From the NCBI GenBank assembly GCA_007922305.1, contig ML677358.1, positions 16,145,267 to 16,209,266 on the forward strand: a stretch of 64,000 nt of DNA, given 5' to 3'. The position numbers were made by a program, and so were the translations under genes. The stretch comes from Dermatemys mawii (taxonomy: Eukaryota > Chordata > Testudines > Dermatemydidae). Shown piece after piece: positions 13,500 through 23,510 of the stretch (position 1 is the stretch's first letter; each line of letters starts with the position of its first letter). The notes beneath the pieces were generated by a model. The model saw only the letters and a program-made list of their open reading frames with translations. It had not been told where the DNA came from and made no database searches.

Positions 13500-15680
13500 A
13501 AAAACCCATGAATGTTATGAGTTCTATTCTTGCATCAGAAAGGGGGAAAGAGGGGCTCTCCATGAGGAGTTAATAAACAGCTGTCTTTAGCTAATGCCAG
13601 CAACGCCGTTAGGCAAACTGGTAAAGGTTGCCTATGTATCTGATTATCTGCAAGATAATTTGTGCCATAACATCTTTGATTTGTCATTTTATAATGTCCT
13701 AGAGTCCCCATGGCCATCTGTAACGATTCTTACCAGCTGCGTAAACAGATGGCTCCAGAACAGCAGCCCTGACATGATTTCAATAGGGTCTTTGGTTTCT
13801 TTATTGCTTCTTATAGCAAAGCTAAAACAGTGGTTACGAATTGCAGTTGTTGCCTCCTCAAACCTGTATTTGCTGACCGACACCTATAGAGACAATTGTT
13901 GGGTTCTCCTGTCTTTATTCTAAGCTTCTTAGACTTTGGCAGCCCTTTTCCCATGGTTTGGCACAGCTTCCCTTCCACGGAAGGAGACACGTAACTAATA
14001 CAACACAAATCTACAGCTGGAGTAATTAAAACTTCAAGGGACAGATTCTGCCTTGCCATGGCGTTGAGCAGTGGGAGTCCATAAAAAGTCTTTCACTCCT
14101 TTGCTCAGCTCACGTAGGGCCTGGCAGACTCCCAATTACTGCACTGAGAGAAGCTCAGTGGCTCCTTCTTCCCTACATTTCTTGAGACTGAGAGGAAGCA
14201 GGACTATGACTCCGCCCTCCCTATTTGCAGGCCAGCATGTGGAGTGGGAAGTTATCTGCATCCATAAAGTGTTGTAGCAGCGTGCACACAGTTTCTGCGT
14301 GCCCTGAGGTTTTGGGTGCTCCTTGCGGGGTAGCGTAGCGTGAAACGTACAATCTAACACTGGGTAGAAGTGCAGTCAGAGCTATCATTGAAGTTTTAAA
14401 TGCAATCTGTAGAGCAAATCCCATTCTTGTGGACACTGGGGCAACCTTAGTAAAGTCAGTGGAGTTGCACAGGCGTAAATGAGAGCAGAATTTGACCATC
14501 TGTTTTTGATAAAAACAGTTCTGAAAGTTAGGTTCTAATTGTCAATTTCTGCATGTGGAGAACAATGGAATTCAACCCAAATCCTCCTTCACCTGCCATG
14601 TGGATTTTACTTCGGGGATCTGGCAGCTGAAGGAGTAACAAATGCACATTAATCAGGGCTGGAGTCAGTGTTCTGTCAATAAGTGACTTCTGGCCCTGTA
14701 TTTGGGGTTACACTTCAATGTATGTTGCCGGGTCAAGACCCACTGTACTAGCAGTCAAACACAAAAGACTTTGGTTTTTTAACCTGAGTCTATGCAGAGT
14801 ATAAGATGCAGAGATCCTAAGTGGGGCTAACATATTCATGGTTTTATATCCATTTTAAACAAATTTCTGTTTTTGCCGGATGAACAAGGTAACATTAGAG
14901 AATTGAAAACAAAAAATCATTCCATGGTAGATTCCCACAGTTTTCTTTTAAAAAAAGTTATGCATCACACAAAGTCACCTGTCGCCTGAACTAGATCTTC
15001 AGCAGAGTTCCAATTGAAGGCAGGACTAAAAGAAGTCCATTTACTTCAATTAAGCTATGACAGTTGATACCAGTTGAGAATTTGCCCTTGATTTTCTGCG
15101 GTTACATGGCATCTTGCTCCCATACATCACAACATGAATAGTGTCTTCATTCGTGCTCAAAAACAGCATAACTCACCATTTGGTTTATGCCAGATATATG
15201 TAATATCAGGGGAAAAAAAAAACCCTCTCCTATTTCTAAATTAGGAGATGCCTGTGTTGTGCTGTTTCTGGTCTGACAATGAGCATAATACCGAGCAGTG
15301 ATTTTCCCTTTTAAAAACCTGTGCAAACAACTAATTAAATGTGTAGGATTGTGCTTATGTCAAAGTACTAACATTTATTTATTTTATGGAATTAAAAATT
15401 CTCCAGTGTCCCAAATTCAACCATCTACCTAAGTGCTCATGCTTGCACTGGGGCATTTATCTCAGCAGATAATACCTTTGTGCACCCATCTGCCCATAAT
15501 TTCCAGACGGCATCCAAGGAGGCGGCTACATTTCAAGGGTTTGGAGTTATTTTTTCACTCACACTGGTATGTATGTCACCTGCAGTCAGGGTCTGAAAGA
15601 AGGAGGGATACCTCTGCTTGGAGATCAGTTTGCCTCAGCACAGAGGTACACTTCAACCAGTATACTGCATTATAATAGCA
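13500..15680. other. Intergenic stretch, no gene recognised
   Basis: No ORF with family resemblance, splice architecture or RNA gene was seen. 14440-14500 resembles a diverged turtle repeat with GTCAGTGGAGTTGCACAGGC. The remainder is unique-looking, moderately AT-rich sequence; 13580-13920 is free of repeats and could be checked for conservation. Confidence 0.5.
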
Positions 15681-15682
15681 CT

Positions 15683-15954
15683 TAGGCCTGGTCTACACTA
15701 GCAGGGAGGGTCAACCTAAGATACGCAACTTCAGCTACATGAACAGCATAGCTGAAGTCGGCACATCTTAGATTGACTTACCAGCGGTCGACAGCGGGTT
15801 CCCCCATCGACTGTGCTTTGCGTCTTTTGGCCAGCTGGAGTTCCGGCATCGACTTTGGGATCCATTTATTGCGTCTTGACGTGACGCGAGAAATTGATCC
15901 CCAACAGATCGATCTCTACTCGCCAACCCAGCCAGTAATGTAGACATAGCCTTA
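15683..15954 (+). mobile_element. MITE, TAGGCCTGGTCTACACTA family
   Basis: The left end TTAGGCCTGGTCTACACTA (15682-15700) pairs with the right end, whose reverse complement reads TAAGGCTATGTCTACATTAC. Internal signature 'GATACGCAACTTCAGCTAC' near 15720 and 'AAATTGATCCCCAACAGATC' near 15891 match a common turtle MITE. No clear 8-bp duplication survives. A second copy in the opposite orientation lies at 39176-39460. Confidence 0.85.
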
Positions 15955-15960
15955 GAGACC

Positions 15961-16040
15961 AAAACACTGTTGTGCTAGGCCACTTACCAACATCTAATGA
16001 AGAAATGTCCCAGCCCCAAAGAACTCGCAGTATAAGTAGA
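15961..16040 (-). mobile_element. SINE tail fragment
   Basis: 'TGTGCTAGGCCACTTACCAA' and 'CCCAGCCCCAAAGAACTC' are reversed pieces of the SINE 3' region (sense: CTTTGGGGC ... CAGTGCCTAGCACA). The element is diverged and adjoins the MITE. Confidence 0.45.
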
Positions 16041-17035
16041 TAAAAATCAAGTACAGCATTAATCAGTAGTCCAAGGATAGAAGTGTCCATCAAAGCAATG
16101 TTTCTGCTCTTCATGACAGGGACTATGTCTATCAACAGGTTTTTATAGGCTACATTATAGCCCCTCTGCTTGGTACCACAATATTAAGTAATTAACATAT
16201 ACATGTAAGTCATGCCTGTGAAGAGGGTTCTGTTGCGTTCTCTAGAACCGTTCAGTATTTCACCACATATTTGCCATCAATGGTGCCCACATCTGCATCA
16301 ATTATCTGCATTTTTAAAGGGTTTTGGTTTATCGGCACCTTTGTGGCACAATCTAAAATTTTCTATTTTCATTTTTTAACAACTTAACTTTCAAGGGTAA
16401 TCAATGTGGGGGAGGGGAGGAAGAGGGGTTGACCAGAAGAGATGGAAATATTTCATTCAGCCATTTTAGATTAGAACATGAGTTTCTTATGGGAACCGTG
16501 CATGCATCCCCTCCCTTTTCCTGATGGCTGGTTTTGACAGCCAATCTTTCACAGCATGGTTCCCGTGCAGTTCCCTTACTAGATTTGAATTGCTTTATTA
16601 TTTGATGACCTTTCAGACATGCTGCAAAAGCCGTTTATTTAACCAGGGCTCGGGGAAAGGTAGAAGTATGGTCCTGGAGGTTAAAGGAGCCGTTTTGCTG
16701 CTTGGATTTCTTCGCTAGCCGAGTTAATTCATTATTTGCACATGATTCTCTTTTGCTGCTGGACAGTGGCTCTCTGATCATAAACCTAATTAACGGTCAG
16801 ATCCCTTCTAGGTTTGTTTTTTATGGGTGAGATTTTATTGTTATTCAAAGCTAAAGAAATAGTATCTGTGGGCTATTGGTTGTACTAAAGGTTTTGGTTG
16901 TGGACAAAGAGACAGGGTGGGGTTGAAGGGACGTTGCATCACCAAGAAAACCAGGCTGAGGTCAGACACAGCAGGTTGGCTGGGCCGTGCACCTCACAGG
17001 GGGGAGCAGACAGCAGGAGAAAGGAAGCTGTCGAG
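16041..17035. other. Intergenic stretch, no gene recognised
   Basis: This stretch has no identifiable gene or intact mobile element. It is mixed-composition unique-looking sequence with a G-rich run near 16405-16428. Nothing supports coding function. Confidence 0.5.
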
Positions 17036-17165
17036 AGAGAGACCCATGAGTCATGATGAAGCAATGGGCCAGAGAGGCACTGGTGTACATTGTTTGGAAG
17101 TTCTTTGGGGCAGAGACGATCTTTGTTCTGTGTTTGTACAGCGCCTAGCACACTGGGAAAATAAT
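17036..17165 (+). mobile_element. SINE 3' part plus upstream segment (copy 1 of a 93-bp repeat pair)
   Basis: 'GGAAGTTCTTTGGGGCAGAG' followed by 'TGTTTGTACAGCGCCTAGCA' is the sense 3' end of a turtle SINE. The preceding 60 bp (GACCCATGAGTCATGATGAA ...) is shared almost exactly with 18623-18713. It includes an AP-1-like TGAGTCA. Confidence 0.7.
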
Positions 17166-17221
17166 CCCTGAATTATGGATTGTAAACACAGAGCTACCAT
17201 AAGCCATCTCATGATCCTATA

Positions 17222-17345
17222 CCATAGTGTCACAGAAATGTAGGGCTAGAGAGGTTAGAAAGTCCATCCCGTGCACTGAGGCAGGACCACATCTACTATT
17301 CTTAAAAGCTTCCAGGTTGTCCCTCATTACCACATTATCTGAGCA
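17222..17345 (-). mobile_element. CR1 3' tail, antisense
   Basis: 'CAGAAATGTAGGGCTAGAGA' then 'GTGCACTGAGGCAGGACCAC' and 'TTCTTAAAAGCTTCCAGG' are the reversed 3' portion of a CR1. The copy is followed directly by a SINE-like stretch (17345-17460). Confidence 0.75.
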
Positions 17346-17460
17346 TCTCACAACCTTCCCAGTGGATAGGCAGGGTCATGGCCGTGCTGTTATTCCCACT
17401 GAACCGATGGGGGCGAAGGCACAAGGGGTATGCTACAGGGCAACATGTCAGGTGTTTCCC
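17345..17460 (-). mobile_element. Diverged SINE fragment
   Basis: 'CATCTCACAACCTTCCCAGT' and 'TGTTATTCCCACTGAACCGA' parallel the reversed SINE region at 7618-7790 (TTCACAACCCTTGTGAG ... CCCCCATTTTACACG). Similarity is weak but collinear. Confidence 0.4.
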
Positions 17461-18622
17461 TGTGCGAGAAGAAGCGCGCTGTATGTGCTCGAATTGACCT
17501 GCTAAAAATAGCAGTGTGACTGCAGTGGCTGTGTCTAGCCAGCCGAGTAGTCCCCGGTGGGCCGGGCGGGTTCGTTCTCAGGCAGCTAGCCCAGGCTGTC
17601 ATGGGCGCTGCTGTTTTTAGCATGCGCGCCAGCACGTGTCTGTCTACCCATGCGGGGAAGCCGCAGAGGAGATGTACTCAGAAGAGCCCGATCCTCAAAG
17701 GTATTTCGGCGCCTAACTCCCATGCTCCTGCTTGTCAATTATTTTTGTCCTTCGCTTAAAAGACCAACCTGACTCCTTGACTCAAAGCATTCTCCTGGCA
17801 TAGCCTCTGCCCTTCAAAAAAGGAAGGCGGCCAGCTGGGCCTGTCCACCCAGCTGCCCAGCATTTGTAGCCTGTAATTAGTCTAACTCAGTGAAGAATAG
17901 GTTCGCCGGGGCTGCATTTCTCAGTCTGCTCTATACAGTCAATCGCACCGGGGGACGCTCACCTTGCCATGGAGAGTCTCAGCCCAACGGTTTGCACCAG
18001 TGGCAAGGAACACCGCAGGCAGAGCGGCCTGCAGGCTGCGTCCAACAAGGAGAGCAACTCTGAGCTGCCTCCAGCAGGTCTGGGCCCAGAGGCATGAACG
18101 CCACAGCTCGGGGAGCCAGTGAACCGGATCCCAGGCTGGGAGGTTCGGGGAAGCGGCGTCTGCCATTCCAGCTCTGAGGTGGGCAGCCAGAGAGAGGCTG
18201 AGCTGCAGTCCCATGGCCTGCCCTCGAGCTGGGAGATGAATTGTCCGGGAGTCCGCTCAGTGGTCTGACAGCTCTGCTTTTGGGGGATGGGGAAGGGATA
18301 GATTTTACCCCTTGCCCCATTAAGAAATCTCCCTGTAAGTCCCCCAGGGCCAGCAACAGTCCCCCCCACATTTGGTTGATTGGCTTGTTTTTTAATCTCT
18401 ATTCATATTTTGTAATCTGTGACTGTAATCATGACTCAAAAAAGTGACATGCCTGCATGGGATACAGCCCAGGGTTTGCCGTAGCTGGCTCCCCCTTGCC
18501 CAGGATCCTGTCTCCTGCAGCGGCCGAAAGCTGACGCTTGAGAAGAAAGCAGGCAAATAAAACCAGGTAATGGAATGCACCCAGCCAGTTGTACCATCCT
18601 GTGTATCAGCTGCCTGGGGCAC
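17461..18622. other. Intergenic stretch, GC-richer, no gene recognised
   Basis: 17.9-18.4 kb is GC-rich but not a strong CpG island, and long open frames there on the minus strand overlap each other in several frames, which indicates composition rather than coding. I see no domain, splice structure or repeat family. Confidence 0.5.
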
Positions 18623-18790
18623 AGAGAGACCCATGAGTCATGATGAAGCAATGGGCCGGAGAAGTGCTGGTGTACATTGTTTGGAAGTTCTTTGGGGCAG
18701 AGACGATTTTTGTCCAGAGAAGGAACAATGAGGCCCTGCTTCTTAACTGGGGGGTGCTTAGGGGCTGCTGTGATAGAGAATAAATATTAA
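18623..18790 (+). mobile_element. SINE 3' part (copy 2 of a 93-bp repeat pair)
   Basis: 18623-18713 matches 17036-17126 with six substitutions. It continues with 'AACAATGAGGCCCTGCTTCT' and 'GGGTGCTTAGGGGCTGCTGT', the SINE 3' end, and an A/T-rich tail (AATAAATATTAATC). This is a fuller 3' end than copy 1. Confidence 0.7.
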
Positions 18791-21219
18791 TCACATACCA
18801 CACAAGGCAAAGAGGAATCCCCACATGCCTCCCGCAGGCCCCTCAGCTATATTAAAGCGTGACAGTTTGATTATCCTTATCACTGTCTTAGAGTGCGGCG
18901 CTGCAAATGTCATTAGTGGGCATAAAACGAACAATTCCTGACGGGGGAAGAAGGCCTCCGCAATCTGGCTGTGATCTCGAATGGCAGGGAAGCCATAAAT
19001 CGAGTTCTTCCCCTGCCTTTTCATTTCATTGTGTGCTTGTACGCGGAGACGCGGTAAATGTCTCCACTCTGCTTCAATCAAATCTCATTGCCAAGCTGGG
19101 TCGTCAGGGTGCCTTGTCAGAGACATCCACGTCTTTTGCCCTTTTCCGAAGCTTTTCAATCTGCGCTGTGCCTCTTTAAAAGTGAGACGGCACGTAGGCC
19201 CTAGCCTTCAGACAGCGTGCATCTGTTTCACTTCAAGCATGCAATAAGTCCCATTGCAGTCAATGGATCTACTCACTAGCTTAAAGCTAAGCATGTGCCT
19301 AGCTGTTTGCAGCAGCAAGGCCCCAAATTGTGCCCTGTATTCAAGAGGAGGGAATCTTATCAGTGATGCCTGGATCCTAACCACATGCAGGTTTCTATGG
19401 CTGCATCAGAGATCAGATCAGAGGTGGACAATTGCTTTCTCTGCTTTCAGAGTGCCCCTCAGAAACTCTGGTCCATAGGATCGTTACAGTATTGTCTTTA
19501 CTCTCGTACACTGATATAAAGCAGACAGACACTTACAGTGCAGTCCCAGAGAGAGGTAAAGTGCAGCTGGGGTAGCCAACTCATTGCTCTCATGCCCCAG
19601 CTGGTTTCACCCGATTTACCGCATTGGTGTGCCATGGTTTTGCTTCAAATCCAAACGCCCTTGAACTGATAAGACCAGGAGCCGGCCAGGTATCTGTTTC
19701 TAGTCGAATCAGACAAGACTGCTGATCACACGCAGCGTGTTGTCAGTAACAATGAGCCACAGCCGCAGTTTAAAAGCTAAAATCTGGTTCCAAACTTCAC
19801 AGAGGTTCAGAGGTGTTTGGAGTTTGGGTTTTAGCCAGTCTGGAGCAGTGATTAACCCTGGCATGACCGTGAGTAAAACTACAAAAGATACCGAGCTTCC
19901 CCCAAGGACCCCACTCAGCCAAGAGCTGTTAGAAGAAGAGAGAGGGAGCTCCCAGCCTATGTATACAGCAGAGCAGCCTATGTAACTATATGGACCGATG
20001 GAAGCCAGTCTGCCTCTGTAACTCAGAAATGGATGCTGCTTCAGGCAGGTGTAGTAAAGCTGTGATCAGCTGCAGCCAAACCTTTCTGTATTGGTGCTAC
20101 ACAACCCAACAAACACACACTGGAAGCAGTTTCCTCCACCCCAGTGCAAGCGCTGAGATGTGAACCTGTTGTTATGTCCAGCCGACACTAGAGGCAGCTC
20201 TTGGGTTGAACATGGAAGAGACGCAAAGGGAATTGCAGTTCATCAGGAGGCGTTAGTGCAGGCTGATCGTTTCCAGGCATGGAGAAGGAGCTGCTGGCAA
20301 TCATAATCTCTGTGAGCAGGGGTTACCAGCCGAGAAGTGGAACGTGCTCCTTTGGGAGAGCGTAGCACATGCTCTTTCTAAAACAAAACTTGACTGGCAC
20401 ATGGAATCAGCTGCACCCAGTCTCCATCAAATACAGAAAAGAATATGACTCTGAGGTGAGCCAGAGCCCCAGTGCTCTGACTGGGGGGTGAGCTGTGTCT
20501 ACACTGGGCCACGCTGCTCCCCTGAGCCCTGCAAAGCTCCCATGCCATTAAGCTGGATTGCCCAAGCCTACGTATTCCCTGCTGGGCTTGGATCTGAGCA
20601 GGAAGGGGTTAAGTGGCTGTGCAGAGGATACAGCTGGGGCTCCTTGAGCTGCCAGGCTCAGCTGAGGTGTATAAAAGGCAGAAGGAAGGAGGGACGTGGC
20701 AGCCAGTTTTTTTGGGAGGGGAGGGTAGACCCGGGATTTGGCTCTCCGCTGGGCCAATGGTATTTGGTCCGTGTATACGCCTTGGGGAGGGATTAGGTCT
20801 TCTGCTCTGGTCTGGGAGTGTGCTGAGAGGAAGAGCACAAACCCCACAACATCCCCGGGGGCTGCAGGGCGTTTGACTGGAGTTCTGACCTGGGCCCATC
20901 CCTAAGGGGGAATTGCTTTCCTTCAAGGGAGCCTTTTCAGAGTACAGCCAGGGCAGCAGCGAAGCTTGTTGCTCAGCAATTATATGAGGAAGGTCCCGAT
21001 CTGGAGCAGTGAAAATGCAGGGGAGGGATTGTTCCTGCTCCAGGCCCCAAGCGGAGAGGGGAGGATTCAAACCTCTCTTCCCAGCGTCCGTGGCTGGGAG
21101 AAAAGCTGTGATTGGTGGAGACTCATCTCCATGATAGCAGTTGGCATTGCAAGCCTCCGCTGCTCTTGTAACACACCTCGCGTCCCCGTGTAACTCTTAC
21201 ACTAGTGCACAGGAAGTCA
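18791..21219. other. Intergenic stretch, largely repeat-free
   Basis: No gene is recognised. 18800-19190 is free of identifiable repeats and has balanced composition with GATA-like and homeodomain-like words, so it is a candidate conserved non-coding element. 19230-19340 contains a diverged turtle repeat (CATTGCAGTCAATGG, TTAAAGCTAAGCATGTGCC). 20.4-21.1 kb is G-rich without coding structure. Confidence 0.45.
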
Positions 21220-21465
21220 CGCCCCTCTTGTATTGGTGCCTAGAGCCTCCAGCTGTTAGCAGGGCCCCAGCGTGCTAAGCGCTGTACAAACATGTGGAAG
21301 GAGATAGTCCCTGCCCCGAAGATTTTGCAGTCTAAATGAGTGAGGCAGAGGAAGGCTCGTTATCCCGAATGAGTTTCCAAGATCACACAGGGGGGTTGTG
21401 GTAGAGCCGAGAATGGAGCCCAGATCTCCCGAGTCCCAGCCCATTGTCTTAACCAGCCTTTCTCT
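21220..21465 (-). mobile_element. SINE, antisense, near complete
   Basis: On the plus strand 'GTGCTAAGCGCTGTACAAAC' (3' portion reversed), 'AGTCCCTGCCCCGAAGATTT', 'AAGATCACACAGGGGGGTTG' and 'GAGTCCCAGCCCATTGTCTT' (tRNA-related head reversed) occur in the correct order for a minus-strand SINE of about 240 bp. Confidence 0.7.
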
Positions 21466-22861
21466 ACAATAAGAATGTTCTGGCCTTGGTGGGGCCTCAC
21501 TTGGGCAGCTGATGGAGAAGCATCTCCTGGTCCCCCAAGCTGGCTGAGGTTCTGTGAGTGCATTGCTCCTAGTGGTGAAATTGGAGAGGCAGCCCAGGCC
21601 GTTCCTCCCACCCTGACTACCTGTGAGCCTGGCCATGCACCACGGTTCCCAGGATAAACTATGGCCCCACTCCGTGTATAACAATACAGCACTTTGCAGT
21701 GTCTGAAGGGATTCACTGCTACACTCCCAGCAGTACATCGGCTTCGGGAAGCAGGATGCTAAGTACCCACAGCGCGGTGTTGCTGAAAGGTTTGCAGGCC
21801 GTGCTGGGAGTGGGCGTGTGGACCCAAGGCAGGAGGTGTAGTGTGAACACGCTGCATCCTTGCAACTTCTACCGGTTCAATCGCACAAGTGTACCTTTCA
21901 GCAGTGCAATGGGCTAGTGTAAACAAGGCTAAGCAGAGAGATCAATGCTGTGCCCTAGACGGAGCACGTGAACCCTCCCCGGTATACCTGCTTCCCTGCA
22001 GGAAGACCTGCCGAGGGAACGCACAGATCTAGCCACCCGCAAACACACGGCACTAACCCGTTTAGTGATCCAGTTGGGTTTGCCTTTTCCATATATTACA
22101 GGTTCATTTCCTTATGGCGTGAGTCAGGAGGAGCCAGAGGCGTTTGGAAAGATCCTTTTGGAGATGGGGAGGGATGTTTGCAATGGGGAGGAGGAAAGTA
22201 ACGGATTGACTGCTGAGCCGCTGTCTGGGTAGCATCATCATCGGCTTCACCTGCATGAGTCACTGTACAGTGCCCCCAGGTGTGATGCAGAGGCAGTGCT
22301 AGGAAATGAACTGTATTGCTCAGTTTGAACCAACTCCATTGCTGAGTGGGCAGGGACTGAGGGCCCCAGAGCATGAATCAACTCTGCGGCTGCTTTCTAC
22401 TGGGGTGTTTATGCCCTTGTACTGAAATTGGAGCCATAGGTAATGTAATGGCAGCAATCCCCACTCTATCCAGTTCCTACCACGTTCCAAACCACAGAGA
22501 CATGTGGTCATATTTCTGTGCCAGCCTCATTACAAGGAGCCTATTAATCACACTAAAGGTCCCTGCAAGAGGGAGGGGAGCAGATAAGAGAGGATTCAAT
22601 TTACCCTTCTTTTTCTGTAGATTAGCAGATGTGGCTTTGACTGAGGAGGTCAGTGATTAGAGTAACTTAATTACAAGGGGAAAACACTTCCTTGTGATTA
22701 GTTATCTAACTCAGATACCAGAAACTGTAGTTCTTCTTTTATTTGTTCCTTTGTGGCTAGAGCTGGAGATACCACAGCTGCCAGCTAACCCCACATACGC
22801 GGCTTGACCTTCTGCTCCCAAAGCACAACCTGTCGAGGAGAGCAGTGCTCATACAAACCGA
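21466..22861. other. Intergenic stretch, no gene recognised
   Basis: A possible MITE remnant ends near 21935 (GGGCTAGTGTAAACAAGGCT). Apart from that, no repeat family or gene could be named. Confidence 0.45.
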
Positions 22862-22925
22862 TCATAGAGTCATCGATCAGGGTTGGAAGAGACCTCAGGA
22901 AGTGATCTAGTCCAGCTACCTCTCG
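22862..22925 (-). mobile_element. CR1 3' tail, antisense
   Basis: 'TCATAGAGTCATCGATCAGG' plus 'GTTGGAAGAGACCTCAGGAA' and 'GTGATCTAGTCCAGCTACC' are the reversed CR1 terminus (sense ...GACCTC..TTCCAACCCTGAT..ATTCTATGATT). Only the last 60 bp or so is present, a severe 5' truncation. Confidence 0.8.
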
Positions 22926-23261
22926 CTCACACATGCACACACAAGCTCTCCAGGCACATACCTACAAGAAATGTGTCCCCTCCTGGTACCTCCAAAATAT
23001 ACTAGCTGGACATCTGCCTCACAGAGACATGGGAGTGTTAAGGAGCTGCAGGGCTTGCCCTTCCATTTAATGTTGGGATGCAATTACTCAAGTCTGCCTT
23101 CATTTGGTCCTCACCTCCCTGCCTAAGAGACTCCGGGGCCTACTTCTTGAACTGCCGATGTTGTTTCATTTAGCCTGACTTTCCCTCACTGATAGTACCA
23201 GGGCTCCCCGCAGCTGAGTTTACAGCACTGCTTTTTTCTTTTTGCAACTGACAGAGACTAA

Positions 23262-23510
23262 GGCCTGGTCCACACCTAAAAATTAGATCCACCTAGCTAC
23301 ATTGCTCAGGGCTATGAAAATGTGGCACCCTCTGGTAGGCCAACCTAGCCCCTGGTGTAGACACTGCTAGCTCGATGGAGGGAAGGGTCCTTGCGTTGAC
23401 CTCGCGTCCATCTCTCAAAGAGGAGGATAAATGATATCAATGGAAAAACCCTTTTTCATCGCGGTGCCACAACAGCAGAGAAACAGTGTGGCCATGGACT
23501 AAGCTTATGG
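23262..23510 (+). mobile_element. MITE, TAAGGCCTGGTCCACACCT family
   Basis: The left end CTAAGGCCTGGTCCACACCT (23259-23278) and internal 'CACCTAGCTACATTGCTCAG', 'CCCTGGTGTAGACACTGCTA' and 'TTGACCTCGCGTCC' follow a common turtle MITE. The right end is decayed (GTGGCCATGGACTAAGCTTA). Confidence 0.75.

Larger units (their letters stand above)
10151..13500 (+). other. MFAP3: Probable MFAP3 3' UTR and flank
   Basis: No other coding signal follows the MFAP3 stop. The sequence is AT-rich with few repeats until about 11.95 kb. Canonical AATAAA signals occur at 11805-11810 and 13486-13491, either of which could end the transcript; if the second is used, the UTR includes CR1 fragments at 11947-12425. 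The true end needs RNA evidence. Confidence 0.4.

Noticed and set aside
17939..18371. Three overlapping minus-strand frames of 90-136 codons
   Set aside because: All three frames are open together in G/C-rich DNA; no recognisable domain; not a CpG-island promoter.
20548..21070. Overlapping long open frames on both strands
   Set aside because: Open in several frames at once, which reflects GC-rich composition; no motif or splice structure seen.
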